Positions 26,875 to 35,812 of a DNA stretch of 64,000 nucleotides are shown here, piece after piece. This DNA is from CAZMOK01 sp964567785. GTDB lineage: Bacteria > Bacteroidota > Bacteroidia > Bacteroidales > JAGOPY01. The position numbers and the translations under genes were made by a program. The notes beneath the pieces are model-generated. The model ran no database searches, was not told the origin of the DNA, and was given only the letters and a program-made list of their open reading frames with translations. The stretch spans positions 1 through 64,000 of the forward strand of contig CAZMOK010000005.1 of the NCBI GenBank assembly GCA_964567785.1. Reading direction: 5' to 3'. Position 1 is the stretch's first letter. Each line of letters starts with the position of its first letter.

Positions 26875-27486
26875 TTATTTTTTGGCCTTGATAGAGCAAC
26901 CGATCGCCTTTGTTTCAGTTACTTCAGGCTTGTCGCCGTTAAGTAAGGCCATAACCGCATTCTCCACATACTTTTCGTCGGCGTCCGAGGCATCAGCGTA
27001 GTTATTATCAATAGCGCCGATATACTCAACCATCCAGCCCTTTTTGCCGTTGCTCAGTAAATAGATGTGAGGCGTGCGTGTAGCTCCGAATTCCGGATAA
27101 ACAGTTTGTTCCTCGTCGAAAAGGTATGGGAAAGTATATCCCTTTTCTTTGGAACGCTTTTGCATGTTCTCAAAGCTGTCTTCTTCATATACGGCAGGAT
27201 CGTTCGGATTAATGGCAATTACAGGGAAGCCTTTCTCTGCAAATTTCTCGTCGAGGTCCATAATCCGTTGCTCGTAAGCTTTGGCGTAAGGACAATGGTT
27301 GCAGGTAAAGATCACAATGGCACCCTTGGAGTCATCGTAATCACTGAGTGAAATCCAGGTATTGTCAACGTTCTTCAGTTTGAAGTCATCAACCTTATCA
27401 CCTATCTCATATCCTTTGTTGCCTGCCATGACATAGGTTCCGGCAAGAAAGAACAGCACCAGTAAGAAAGCTTTATTCATCTTCAT
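26875..27486 (-). CDS. Exported thioredoxin-fold redoxin
   Basis: 203 residues with a signal peptide (MNKAFLLVLFFLAGTYVMA). The AhpC/TSA-type fold starts with YEIGDKVDDFKLKNVDN and has the CXXC pair Cys62-Cys65 in FTCNHCPYAKAYE. TRTPHIYLL holds the cis-proline. It likely acts as a periplasmic thiol oxidoreductase; substrate unknown. It follows the TlpA-like lipoprotein gene by 12 bases, so the two form an envelope redox pair. Confidence 0.92.
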   Translation of the reverse strand: MKMNKAFLLVLFFLAGTYVMAGNKGYEIGDKVDDFKLKNVDNTWISLSDYDDSKGAIVIFTCNHCPYAKAYEQRIMDLDEKFAEKGFPVIAINPNDPAVYEEDSFENMQKRSKEKGYTFPYLFDEEQTVYPEFGATRTPHIYLLSNGKKGWMVEYIGAIDNNYADASDADEKYVENAVMALLNGDKPEVTETKAIGCSIKAKK

Positions 27487-27498
27487 AGTTGTATAATT

Positions 27499-28050
27499 TT
27501 ATATTAATGATTTTACAATTGATTCAAGTTCCGGGTAAGTGAATTCCTTTTCATAGAACATCCTTTCATCTCCTTTGTAAAAGAGGGTGGCAGGGATGGA
27601 ACCGGTCCATTTCTCTTCAACCCTGTTTATCCAGGAATTGGCATCGGGGTCGTTCAGCATGATAACTTCCGACTTTAAATTTTTCTGATTGATGAAAGGG
27701 ATAAGCTTCTTCTCTAGCTGGTTCCTGAAATCAAGACTGACCAGAAGCACCTTTACTTTTTGAGAGGAGAATTCACTGTTAATTTTTTCAAAGTAGGGCA
27801 TTTCTTTTATGCAAGGCTTGCACCAGGAGGCCCAGAAATTTATGATGTAAAGAGTGTCATTATCTTTATAGAGCAATGGCTCAAAAGAGTCAAAATCGTA
27901 GATTTTTATGTTTTGTCCTTTCAGGCTGACTGTTTCGATCGACACAGCTTTTTTTACTGCTGTTTCCTTTTTTTTATCTCCAACTGACTTACAGGCTGTC
28001 AGCATTACAAAGGAAGACAATAAGAGCACTACAAATCTATTCATACCCAA
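27499..28050 (-). CDS. TlpA-like thioredoxin lipoprotein
   Basis: 183 residues. A lipobox (VMLTAC, Cys20) anchors the protein to a membrane facing the periplasm. The thioredoxin domain has the active site FWASWCKPC (Cys77, Cys80) and SIPATLFYKGD with the cis-Pro. TlpA/ResA-like proteins reduce disulfides in envelope proteins such as cytochromes. It is 12 bases upstream of the redoxin gene. Confidence 0.92.
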   Translation of the reverse strand: MGMNRFVVLLLSSFVMLTACKSVGDKKKETAVKKAVSIETVSLKGQNIKIYDFDSFEPLLYKDNDTLYIINFWASWCKPCIKEMPYFEKINSEFSSQKVKVLLVSLDFRNQLEKKLIPFINQKNLKSEVIMLNDPDANSWINRVEEKWTGSIPATLFYKGDERMFYEKEFTYPELESIVKSLI

Positions 28051-28134
28051 TTTGATTGATCACCTAAACAAGGGATGATCCCCCTTTGTTCATAATCTCA
28101 CAGTGTAATTGTGTTGTGAAAAGCCAAAAGCCGG

Positions 28135-29202
28135 TTAAAAGCCCAGCAGGAATCCTGCCGCCCCAACAAGAATTCCAACTATAAGATTGATCCCTTTCAT
28201 TGTGAAGAAGCTTCTTTTGGATTCTGCCAGAAGGGGTATTGCTCCATGGCCGTCCTGTACAACTGAATTGGCCAGGAGGATTGAAAATGGGATATGCCCG
28301 CCGGCAAACAGGGTTATAAAGATGATATTGGGGCCTGATTGCGGGATGATCCCGATCAAAAGTGCAGCTAAAAGTATAAGAAGAGTATTTTGTTGCATCC
28401 AGTCTTCAAAATGCAGGTAGGTCATGAGCAACTGTATGGCGACAAGGGCCCCGAAGGTCCAAAGGAATATCCTGGGGATATGTCTTTTGATCGTATGTTT
28501 CCACAGGTGGGAATCAATAAAGTGATCAGGAACTGTAACAACAATGAACAATCCTATTACGGTGGCGATAACAAAGGTGGTCCTTCTCCAGTCCCAGGAA
28601 TCAGGTCCGAGTATTCCAAGTATAAGGAGGATCAGAAAAAGTACAAGACCGGTTATAAGCAGGGTCCTGACGAAGGTAATGTTTCTGAGTTGCGGTATTA
28701 TTTCATCGGCTTCGAAACAATGGCATTCAGGGTGGTGATGTACTTTAAGGTGGTTTTCATCCAGTTTTACCAGGGTTTTGTTGCCGATTATGCCTTTCAG
28801 GACAAAACCGGTCAGGATGGCAAGAATGAAGAGGATACCATTGACCATAAAAGCCTCTTTAGGGATCATCGAGAACATAATGAACGCTTCATCACCCGAT
28901 GTTGCGATCATTGTTGTGTTGATCGACGCAAAGTTTATGACCTTATGTATATAAAGTGATACCGAAGTAAAGGAACCCAGGCAGCCGGGAATTATCCCCA
29001 GCAGGGCTGCCAGGATAATCTGAAAGCCGCGTTTCCGGTCCATCAGGCTGAGCCACCGGCCTTTACTGAGAACGGTTATATACTCGATGAGCAACAGCAT
29101 CATCAGGACGAAATAGGTAATCATGAGCGTTTCCAGGAAGACGTCCAGGAGCATCTCGCCAAAACCGGCGTCATGCGAATGACTGTGAATATGAAGCAGC
29201 AT
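28135..29202 (-). CDS. Putative 10TM heavy-metal exporter (ArsP_2-like permease)
   Basis: 355 residues, about ten hydrophobic segments. The protein opens with a His-rich stretch (MLLHIHSHSHDAG) and carries a second one in the central loop (LKVHHHPECHCFEADE), suggesting metal binding. IIPGCLGSFTSVSLY and IIPQSGPNIIFITLFAGG are repeated-half motifs that match the putative heavy-metal exporter family. Metal identity is unknown. queD lies 4 bases upstream on the same strand. Confidence 0.82.
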   Translation of the reverse strand: MLLHIHSHSHDAGFGEMLLDVFLETLMITYFVLMMLLLIEYITVLSKGRWLSLMDRKRGFQIILAALLGIIPGCLGSFTSVSLYIHKVINFASINTTMIATSGDEAFIMFSMIPKEAFMVNGILFILAILTGFVLKGIIGNKTLVKLDENHLKVHHHPECHCFEADEIIPQLRNITFVRTLLITGLVLFLILLILGILGPDSWDWRRTTFVIATVIGLFIVVTVPDHFIDSHLWKHTIKRHIPRIFLWTFGALVAIQLLMTYLHFEDWMQQNTLLILLAALLIGIIPQSGPNIIFITLFAGGHIPFSILLANSVVQDGHGAIPLLAESKRSFFTMKGINLIVGILVGAAGFLLGF

Positions 29203-29206
29203 GGTA

Positions 29207-29641
29207 TTAGTTGGCAGGGCCGTTATAGATCACAAAATTTCTTTCAGTTTCGTACAGTTCTATTGAGAGCTCAAGGGCAGGGTCGATCTTTTCTCTCATG
29301 ATATGCCATATCTTGATGGCTATATTTTCTGCCGACGGGTTCAGATCGGCAAAATCTTCCACGTCAAGGTAAAGGTTTTTATGGTCGTACCTTTCTTCAA
29401 CGTGTTCTTTAATGATCCCACTTAGTTCGCCAAGATCTATAACGTATCCTGTTTCCGGGTCCACCGGGCCTGTGAGCCTGACAATGAGGTTATAGTTGTG
29501 CCCGTGGTAATTTTCGTTATTACATTTCCCGAAAACCCTTTCATTTTTATCATCGTCCCAGTTAGGGTTATGCAGCCTGTGGGTTGCGTTGAAGTGGGCC
29601 TTCCTGCATACAGTTACAATTTCTTTATTACTGGATGTCAT
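29207..29641 (-). CDS. queD: 6-carboxytetrahydropterin synthase QueD
   Basis: 144 residues. Zinc ligands His16 (KAHFNATHRL), His46 and His48 (NYHGHNYNL) and the catalytic Cys40 (GKCNNENYHGH) are present. The sequence PSAENIAIKIW and ELYETERNFVIY complete the family. It makes 6-carboxytetrahydropterin for queuosine, upstream of QueE. It could also be a 6-pyruvoyl-tetrahydropterin synthase, but presence of queE favours QueD. CAAAAATA at 29662-29669 is TATTTTTG on its strand, a possible -7 box. Confidence 0.9.
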   Translation of the reverse strand: MTSSNKEIVTVCRKAHFNATHRLHNPNWDDDKNERVFGKCNNENYHGHNYNLIVRLTGPVDPETGYVIDLGELSGIIKEHVEERYDHKNLYLDVEDFADLNPSAENIAIKIWHIMREKIDPALELSIELYETERNFVIYNGPAN

Positions 29642-29709
29642 AATATTTCAAGTTTATGATGCAAAAATAAAATCTATACCGATACTGGGGATTTTTCTCG
29701 TCGCCTTTA

Positions 29710-30036
29710 TTAAATATATTCCGCCGGCTTGTCTTCCATAAGGTCTGAAGACGGAAACTCCACACCTTTTTCGTAACCATATTTCCTGAAGTTGATTTTT
29801 CTGGTCCTGACCCTTGGGACGGGATCATAACCACTGGTTCCCCAGGGGTTACACCTTACTATCCGGCTTATCGACATTATTCCGCCTCTTAGCAGTCCAT
29901 GATACTTGAGTGCTTCTATGGAATACTGCGAACACGATGGATAATGCCTGCAGGTAGTTGGAAGCAGGGGGGATATCAACCATTTATAAAGGTATATCAG
30001 GAAGACAAGGGGTGCTATAAGTATCTTTCTGATCAA
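29710..30036 (-). CDS. yidD: Membrane protein insertion efficiency factor YidD
   Basis: 108 residues. An amphipathic hydrophobic N-terminus (APLVFLIYLYKWLISPLLP) leads into TCRHYPSCSQYSIEALKYHGLLRGG and RCNPWGTSGYDPVP, the hallmark of the family. YidD assists YidC in membrane protein insertion. Here it is not next to rnpA or yidC; instead its start overlaps the stop of the KefB-type antiporter gene by 4 bases. The tail after VPRV is lysine-rich and not conserved. Confidence 0.95.
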   Translation of the reverse strand: MIRKILIAPLVFLIYLYKWLISPLLPTTCRHYPSCSQYSIEALKYHGLLRGGIMSISRIVRCNPWGTSGYDPVPRVRTRKINFRKYGYEKGVEFPSSDLMEDKPAEYI

Positions 30037-32051
30037 TTCTCATCCGGTGTTTCACAAGGTTCTTCAGTCCCGGGGGTTCTGAAAAGGTCGAGCGCATTAG
30101 CCAGGTTTTTTGATTGTCCCAGCACAAAAAGCACATCGTTTACCCGGAATGTGAATTTCTTGTCGGGCAGACTGATCATTTGTTGGTTCCTGCTCACCGC
30201 AAGAGGTGTAAGCTTATGATCTCTTGAAAACTGGTCAATATCGATGGGTTTGCCTAAAATAGGGGCTCCCTCGCAAACATGGATCGAATGTATCTCAACC
30301 TCCGGGATATTTACCGTGAGATTTGAAAATGTGGTATCTTCCAGTGACAGGCTCCGGAACATCTGGTATCCGTCAGACCTCACTTCTGCCACAAGTTTTT
30401 CTATCACATCATGGGGGATGAGGTATTTTGCAAGTACACGTGTAAAAATTTCAATGCTGGTCTCAAATTCTTCAGGTATCACTTCGTCTGCGCCAAGCGC
30501 GAACATCTCCTTCATGTCGGATATAAATCGTGTTCTGATGATAATATGCACATGAGGGTTCATCCTTCTGGCGTTCAATATGATCCTTCGGGCATCGCCG
30601 GGACTTGGAATAGTGACTACCAAAATAAGGGCTTCCTGGATGTTGGCATGTGAAAGCACTTCGTGCTGCGTGGCATCGCCGTAATAGATGATTTCCCCTA
30701 GTTCGCGCTCTCTTCTCACGGTATCAGGGTTAATTTCGATTATCACATGGGGGATGTTGGCAAATTTTGCCGCCCTGGCCACATTCCTGCCGTTAACACC
30801 ATAGCCGACGATTACAAGATGGTCGGATATTTTGGCAATGGTGCTCTCAGGCTTTGGAAACAATCCGTACCTGAGCTTATCGGGCAAAGGCCATTTCATG
30901 ATCATGTCAGAAGCTTTAGTAGCCAGCTTGATCACTATGGGTGTCGCAGCCATACTTAATACTGAAATAGCAAGGAAAAGCTGGTAATTCGATTCTGAGA
31001 GGATCCCTTCATCCATTCCGATCTCGGATAGGATAAAGCTGAACTCTCCCACCTGGCTCAACGTGAAACCTGTGATTATAGCAATCCTCAATGGAAAGCC
31101 GAGAATAAACGCAGCTGCTCCCGCCAGGAATGTTTTCACCGAGAGCACGAGAGTGGCAAAAATCAGGATAGAAATAATGTTATCAATAAAAAATGTGACA
31201 TTGAGCAGCATTCCTATGGAGATGAAGAAAAAAGAAGTAAAGACATGCAGAAATGGAATAACATTGCCCAGTGTCTGCTGGCTGTATTCTGACTCTGAGA
31301 TCATCAGCCCAGCCAGGAATGCCCCCAGCGCCAGTGACAACCCTGCACTGTAGGTCATGAATGCGATGGCAAAAGCCAGCACCATAACACTGATCAGGAA
31401 TAGTTCCCTGCTCTGTGTCCTTGCAACCTGGTACAGGACCCTGGGCAGGATGTATTTTGCCCCGAGTATTACTATTGCTGCAACAATTACGGCTTTAATG
31501 AGAATCTCGATTACTGATCCGCCCATAGCATCCGAATTACCGGCCAGGAAGGGCGTGATGAGCATCATCGGTACAATGATGATATCCTGGAATATAAGGA
31601 TACCGAGGGATATCCTTCCGTTTGGAGTATCAATATCACCTTTGTCCTGCAACAATTTCAGCACTACAGCTGTGCTGCTGAGGGCAATGAGAAAACCTAT
31701 GAAAACTGATTCGTTCACAGGGTTACCCATTCTCCTGGCAATCAGGAATATCACGGCAATCGTAAGAAGGACCTGAAAAGATCCGCCTATAAGTAAGATC
31801 TTCCTGATCTTGATGAGGCTTTTCAATGAGAATTCAATACCGATAGTAAAGAGAAGGAGGATGACACCGATCTCGGCCAGCACCTCCACATCATGCACAT
31901 CGGTGATGATTTGCAACCCATGGGGTCCTGCCAGCACTCCGGTGATAAGCAGGCCAATGACCTCCGGGATCTTAAGTTTATTAAACAACCAGAGCATTAC
32001 AACAGCAAGCCCCAGGATCAGGACGATATCTTTCAGGAATTCAAATTCCAT
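30033..32051 (-). CDS. Monovalent cation:proton antiporter, KefB/KefC type (CPA2)
   Basis: 672 residues. About 12 membrane segments (to about residue 390) carry the family motif PEVIGLLITGVLAGPHG and ALSSTAVVLKLLQDKG. A RCK-N/TrkA-N domain follows with VIVGYGVNGRNVARAAKFANIPHVIIE, then a TrkA-C domain (about 580-660). It should exchange K+ or Na+ for protons under nucleotide control. Overlap with yidD (ATGA) implies co-transcription. CAAATATA at 32071-32078 reads TATATTTG on its strand, a likely -7 box. Confidence 0.93.
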   Translation of the reverse strand: MEFEFLKDIVLILGLAVVMLWLFNKLKIPEVIGLLITGVLAGPHGLQIITDVHDVEVLAEIGVILLLFTIGIEFSLKSLIKIRKILLIGGSFQVLLTIAVIFLIARRMGNPVNESVFIGFLIALSSTAVVLKLLQDKGDIDTPNGRISLGILIFQDIIIVPMMLITPFLAGNSDAMGGSVIEILIKAVIVAAIVILGAKYILPRVLYQVARTQSRELFLISVMVLAFAIAFMTYSAGLSLALGAFLAGLMISESEYSQQTLGNVIPFLHVFTSFFFISIGMLLNVTFFIDNIISILIFATLVLSVKTFLAGAAAFILGFPLRIAIITGFTLSQVGEFSFILSEIGMDEGILSESNYQLFLAISVLSMAATPIVIKLATKASDMIMKWPLPDKLRYGLFPKPESTIAKISDHLVIVGYGVNGRNVARAAKFANIPHVIIEINPDTVRRERELGEIIYYGDATQHEVLSHANIQEALILVVTIPSPGDARRIILNARRMNPHVHIIIRTRFISDMKEMFALGADEVIPEEFETSIEIFTRVLAKYLIPHDVIEKLVAEVRSDGYQMFRSLSLEDTTFSNLTVNIPEVEIHSIHVCEGAPILGKPIDIDQFSRDHKLTPLAVSRNQQMISLPDKKFTFRVNDVLFVLGQSKNLANALDLFRTPGTEEPCETPDEN

Positions 32052-32134
32052 GGAAATTGATTTGCAAGGACAAATATAGCTATTTTGTCACCTGCAACGG
32101 AAGGTAAGATAACAACAGAAGGCTAAAATTCCGA

Positions 32135-32341
32135 TCAGTTAAGTGTGCTCTGTGTTTTCTTTCTGCTTCCCTCCCTTGCTGCACAGCATGCGCCCGACAT
32201 TGTGCAAATCATGAAAAGAATGATGGCAGATGCGAAAAGTCCAAGGGTTACATAGCAAAACGAAAACACAAAGAATGACATCACAAGGCTGATCAATCCC
32301 AAACCTCCCAGGGTCAGTGCGATATAAGGTATCCTTTTCAT
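32135..32341 (-). CDS. Small two-helix membrane protein
   Basis: 68 residues from ATG 32341 (MKRIPYIALTLGGLG); an open frame reaches 32428 but that extension looks non-coding. Two hydrophobic helices (ALTLGGLGLISLVMSFFVF and a second of similar length) are followed by CTMSGACCAAREGSRKK. The cysteines at the end of helix 2 and the basic tail are notable. No family recognised. It lies between rplS and the antiporter gene. Confidence 0.55.
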   Translation of the reverse strand: MKRIPYIALTLGGLGLISLVMSFFVFSFCYVTLGLFASAIILFMICTMSGACCAAREGSRKKTQSTLN

Positions 32342-32448
32342 AGGTTTGATACGTATCTCAAATATAGTCTTCAAACACACACATTCGAAGTAAATAATTG
32401 TGATATATATCAAACTTTTATATACCAAAGATCATATTCAGGCGCAAC

Positions 32449-32474
32449 AAAAAACCCGGCTTTCAGGCCGGGTT
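32449..32474 (-). terminator. Rho-independent terminator after rplS
   Basis: On the minus strand AACCCGGC pairs with GCCGGGTT around a 6-base loop and runs into TTTTG. It lies 22 bases past the rplS stop. Confidence 0.9.
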
Positions 32475-32495
32475 TGCTTATTGTATCTGGTATTT

Positions 32496-32849
32496 CTAAT
32501 ATCTTGCCTCTTTGATCCTTGCCTTCTTTCCACGCAGTCCGCGCAGATAGAATATCCTTGCCCTGCGCACAACACCTTTCTTATTGACAATGATCTTTTC
32601 AATGAAGGGGGATGAAATCGGAAAGATTCTTTCTACCCCCACATTGTTGGAAATTTTCCTGATAGTGAAGGTTTCGGTGGGGCCCGAACCGCTGCGCTCT
32701 AAAACCACTCCCTGGAAATTCTGGAGCCTCTCCTTGTTCCCTTCCTTGATCTTATATGTTACTGTTATGGTATCTCCTGCTGAGAATTTGGGTAACTCTT
32801 TCTGTTCTGTTAACCCGTCTATAAATTGCATTGTTTCGTTCTTGCCCAT
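32496..32849 (-). CDS. rplS: 50S ribosomal protein L19
   Basis: 117 residues, standard length. L19 signatures are FSAGDTITVTYKIKEG, RLQNFQGVVLERSGSG, TFTIRKISNNVGVERIFPISSPFIEKI and VRRARIFYLRGLRGKKARIKE. It sits at the 30S-50S interface. It has a full Shine-Dalgarno (AAGGAGGT) seven bases before ATG, which is unusual in this phylum, and its own promoter and terminator, so it can be expressed apart from trmD 114 bases upstream. Confidence 0.98.
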   Translation of the reverse strand: MGKNETMQFIDGLTEQKELPKFSAGDTITVTYKIKEGNKERLQNFQGVVLERSGSGPTETFTIRKISNNVGVERIFPISSPFIEKIIVNKKGVVRRARIFYLRGLRGKKARIKEARY

Positions 32850-32856
32850 GATAATA

Positions 32857-32864
32857 ACCTCCTT
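32857..32864 (-). promoter_or_regulatory. Perfect Shine-Dalgarno of rplS
   Basis: AAGGAGGT on the minus strand lies seven bases before the rplS ATG, an ideal spacing. Other genes of the window mostly lack such a site, as expected for Bacteroidota. Confidence 0.85.
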
Positions 32865-32890
32865 TTGATCAGTGATTTCAAAAATGAGTG

Positions 32891-32920
32891 CAAATATACA
32901 AGGATTTTTTTAACGCACAA
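32891..32920 (-). promoter_or_regulatory. rplS promoter (TTG-N19-TATATTTG)
   Basis: On the minus strand TTG (32920-32918), 19 bases, then TATATTTG (32898-32891). This fits the Bacteroidota -33/-7 consensus and lies about 40 bases before rplS. Confidence 0.7.
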
Positions 32921-32963
32921 TCAAATGGTGCAAAAACCTTTATCAATTCAGAAAAAATAATGA

Positions 32964-33644
32964 TCACCCTTCCAGCAGATCAGGGCGCCTTTTCTTTGTA
33001 CGCTCCATTGCCTTCTTTGTCTTCCATTCCCTGATCTTTGCATCATGTCCCGACAGAAGGACATCAGGCACTTTCCATCCCCTGAAGTCGGCGGGTCGGG
33101 TATAAACAGGCGGCGACAACAGTCCGTCCTGGAATGAATCTGAAAGGGCCGAGGTTTCATCTCCCAGTACACCGGGGATCAATCTCAGTAAACTGTCGGT
33201 GAGGATGCCTGCCGCCCATTCACCGCCCGAAAGCACATAGTCCCCTATCGAGATCTCTCTGGTGATATAGTTTTCCCTTATCCTTTCATCAATTCCTTTG
33301 TAATGGCCACACAGCAGTATGATATTTGAAAGTGTTGACATCCTGTTGCATTCGGTCTGGCCGAGCAGCTCCCCATCCGGTGTCAGGAAAATGATCTCAT
33401 CATAATGCCTCTCTTCCTTGAGCTTATCCAGGCAGGCTGCCAGGGGCCCCGGCATAAGCACCATTCCTGCCCCGCCTCCGTAAGGGTAATCGTCAACGCT
33501 CCGGTATTTGTTGTCTGTAAATTCCCTCAGGTCGTGAATGACCACCCGGGCAAGCCCTTTCTCAACAGCTCTTGCCGGAATGGAATAGGAAAACGGACTG
33601 GTGAAAAAATCAGGGAATATGGTAATGATGTCTATCCTTAACAT
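32964..33644 (-). CDS. trmD: tRNA (guanine-N1)-methyltransferase TrmD
   Basis: 226 residues. It methylates G37 of tRNAs reading CNN codons using SAM. The trefoil-knot SPOUT signatures are visible: IDIITIFPDFFTSPF, DDYPYGGGAGMVL, CGHYKGIDERI, ISIGDYVLSGGE, GLLSPPVYTRPADFRG and VLLSGHDAKIREW. trmD next to rplS is an old and widespread pairing. Confidence 0.98.
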   Translation of the reverse strand: MLRIDIITIFPDFFTSPFSYSIPARAVEKGLARVVIHDLREFTDNKYRSVDDYPYGGGAGMVLMPGPLAACLDKLKEERHYDEIIFLTPDGELLGQTECNRMSTLSNIILLCGHYKGIDERIRENYITREISIGDYVLSGGEWAAGILTDSLLRLIPGVLGDETSALSDSFQDGLLSPPVYTRPADFRGWKVPDVLLSGHDAKIREWKTKKAMERTKKRRPDLLEG

Positions 33645-33773
33645 GCCCTAAAATTAAGAATATCCGCTCAAACAAATGCTTCAGCCTGTTGTTTAAGTAC
33701 AATGAGATCTCATTATTAATAACAATTGTTGATGAGTTTCGTAATTTTGTGCCTTTAAATCAAACAAAATACC

Positions 33774-35444
33774 ATGAAAAAACTTTTTCTGATATTCTTT
33801 TCACTGGCATATACACTTGCCGTATCACAGGTGGGCCCTGACAAGTACTTTGTCAGGTTCACCGATAAGAACAACTCTCCCTATTCTATTTCAGAACCAC
33901 TGGAATATCTTTCTCAGCGTGCTATCGACCGCAGGGCTGACCAGGGCATCCCGATCGTTGAAACTGACCTTCCGGTAAATCCGCAATACATCGAAGGTGT
34001 TGAACTGGCAGGTGCAGAGATCCTGAATCCCTCAAAATGGCTCAACGGGGTATCAGTATATACTGATGACCCGTCTGTTATTCAGGCAATAGAAGCATTG
34101 CCCTATGTTGCATCAACTGCAAGGATATCTCAAAGCGAGCCTGTTACCGGGCAAGGGGAGGAGAAGTCCTTTTTCAGAAACGAGATCTACAACCAGCCCG
34201 CTCCTGCCAACAGCTTCAAAAAGGGTAGAAATACAATGTTTGATTATGGCATTGCCTTTAATCAAATAAATATGCTCAACGGCGACCAGATGCATGAAAT
34301 GGGCTATCGTGGACAGGGAATGATCATTGCAGTCCTCGACGCCGGCTTTATCGGCACCGACACCCATACGGCTTTCGACAGCATCTGGATGAACAACCAG
34401 GTGCTTGGCACCCGCGACTTTGTGGATGGGGGAGAGGTTACCTTTACCGCACACCCCCATGGTACAATGGTGCTGGGCACCATGGCTGCCAACGAACCGG
34501 GAGAAATGATAGGAACAGCACCCATGGCCTCCTATTGGCTGATCAGGTCAGAGGACGGAGGTTCCGAATACATTATAGAAGAATACAACTGGGTATCGGC
34601 AGCAGAGTTTGCCGACAGCGCCGGCGTTGATATCATCAATTCCTCCCTCGGGTACACTACCTTTAACGATCCCTCTCAAAACCATTCTTACGATGATATG
34701 GATGGTAACACAACACCCATTACCACCGGAGCAGACTTTGCTGCCAGCAAAGGCATGCTGGTGGTCAACAGCCTGGGTAACGAAGGGAACAGCTCTTGGT
34801 TCTATCTTGCAGCACCCTCCGATGGCGACAGTGTAATGGGAGTAGGTGCTGTTGACGGAGAAGGAAACTACGCTTCATTCAGTTCGCACGGCCCATCGGC
34901 CGACGGCAGGGTGAAACCTAATGTTGCAGCCCAGGGCTCAGGCGTTTACACTGTCGATCCCTGGAACACTTATACCTTCTCCGGCGGGACATCTTTTTCT
35001 TCACCCATTATGGCAGGAATGTCAGCTTGCCTCTGGCAGGCAAACCCTGAAATGACCAATATGGAAATACTGAGCTCCATCCAGCAAAGTGCATCACAAT
35101 ATGCCAGCCCTGATGATCTGCTTGGATACGGGATACCTGACATTATGATGGCCAACAATATCCTGACTGTAATTGATGGTCCGGAGGGGACTAATATTGA
35201 ACTTTCCGCTTATCCCAATCCATTTGATGAATTCATAAGGATTGAAGTAAGATCGATGGAGACAGGATCAAAGGAGAGTAGGGTAGAGGTGACCGACCTG
35301 GCAGGAAAAGTTGTTTTAGTTGACAATTTTGATGCGGGCAAAGAGATGATCCTGGATACAGGTATTATACCTTCAGGAATCTACTTTATGAAAATATCCG
35401 TAACCGGAGGTAAAAACAAAACACTAAAGATCATCAAACGGTAG
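33774..35444 (+). CDS. Secreted subtilisin-like (S8) protease with T9SS sorting domain
   Basis: 556 residues with signal peptide (LFLIFFSLAYTLAVS). A propeptide-like part (YFVRFTDKNNS, LSQRAIDRRADQGIP) precedes the catalytic domain with Asp near 189 (IIAVLDAGF), His near 228 (HPHGTMVLG) and Ser near 406 (GGTSFSSPIMAG). The last ~80 residues (LSAYPNPFDEFI, DLAGKVVL, SGIYFMKISVTGGKNKTLKIIK) are a type A T9SS sorting domain, so it should be exported and attached to or released from the cell surface. TAATTTTG at 33742-33749 may be its -7 box; a terminator follows. Confidence 0.95.
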   Translation: MKKLFLIFFSLAYTLAVSQVGPDKYFVRFTDKNNSPYSISEPLEYLSQRAIDRRADQGIPIVETDLPVNPQYIEGVELAGAEILNPSKWLNGVSVYTDDPSVIQAIEALPYVASTARISQSEPVTGQGEEKSFFRNEIYNQPAPANSFKKGRNTMFDYGIAFNQINMLNGDQMHEMGYRGQGMIIAVLDAGFIGTDTHTAFDSIWMNNQVLGTRDFVDGGEVTFTAHPHGTMVLGTMAANEPGEMIGTAPMASYWLIRSEDGGSEYIIEEYNWVSAAEFADSAGVDIINSSLGYTTFNDPSQNHSYDDMDGNTTPITTGADFAASKGMLVVNSLGNEGNSSWFYLAAPSDGDSVMGVGAVDGEGNYASFSSHGPSADGRVKPNVAAQGSGVYTVDPWNTYTFSGGTSFSSPIMAGMSACLWQANPEMTNMEILSSIQQSASQYASPDDLLGYGIPDIMMANNILTVIDGPEGTNIELSAYPNPFDEFIRIEVRSMETGSKESRVEVTDLAGKVVLVDNFDAGKEMILDTGIIPSGIYFMKISVTGGKNKTLKIIKR

Positions 35445-35476
35445 TAAGTATTTAAATAAATTTGATTTAAGAAAAG

Positions 35477-35505
35477 AAGCATGGCTCATCACCATGCTTT
35501 TTTTT
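35477..35505 (+). terminator. Rho-independent terminator after the subtilase gene
   Basis: AAGCATGG pairs with CCATGCTT around a 7-base loop, followed by eight T, 33 bases past the stop. Confidence 0.9.
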
Positions 35506-35812
35506 ATCCTGCACGTGATCGTTACGTCCATCCTGTTTCTCTGTATTATTTTACAATGCAGGCCAAATTTGTAAAACGATCCAACTAATTTTATTAACAT
35601 CGGTAAACGATATTTACAGTGGACTGACAAAAATTCATGATTGACTGTTTTATGATCCTTAATAAACTAATTACCAGTTTATAAAAAAGTTTCATTTAAA
35701 GCTTTAAATTAGACAAAATTCCTTTCTTTATATGCCTTACAGCACCACTTTAGTTTACATATATCAACTATAAATACACATATGTGAACTACAAAAAAGT
35801 TACATTTGTAAC
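35506..35812. other. AT-rich spacer and control region of the XRE gene
   Basis: No open frame of interest. The last 40 bases hold the palindrome CACATATGTG (35777-35786), and GTTAC-ATTT-GTAAC (35799-35812) enclosing TACATTTG. The rest is AT-rich without clear structure. Confidence 0.6.
35777..35812 (+). promoter_or_regulatory. Promoter-operator region of the XRE gene
   Basis: TACATTTG (35801-35808) fits the -7 element and is nested in the inverted repeat GTTAC-N4-GTAAC (35799-35812). The perfect palindrome CACATATGTG occupies the -33 position, where no TTTG is found. The ATG follows directly at 35813, so the transcript would be leaderless or nearly so. Autoregulation is inferred. Confidence 0.5.
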
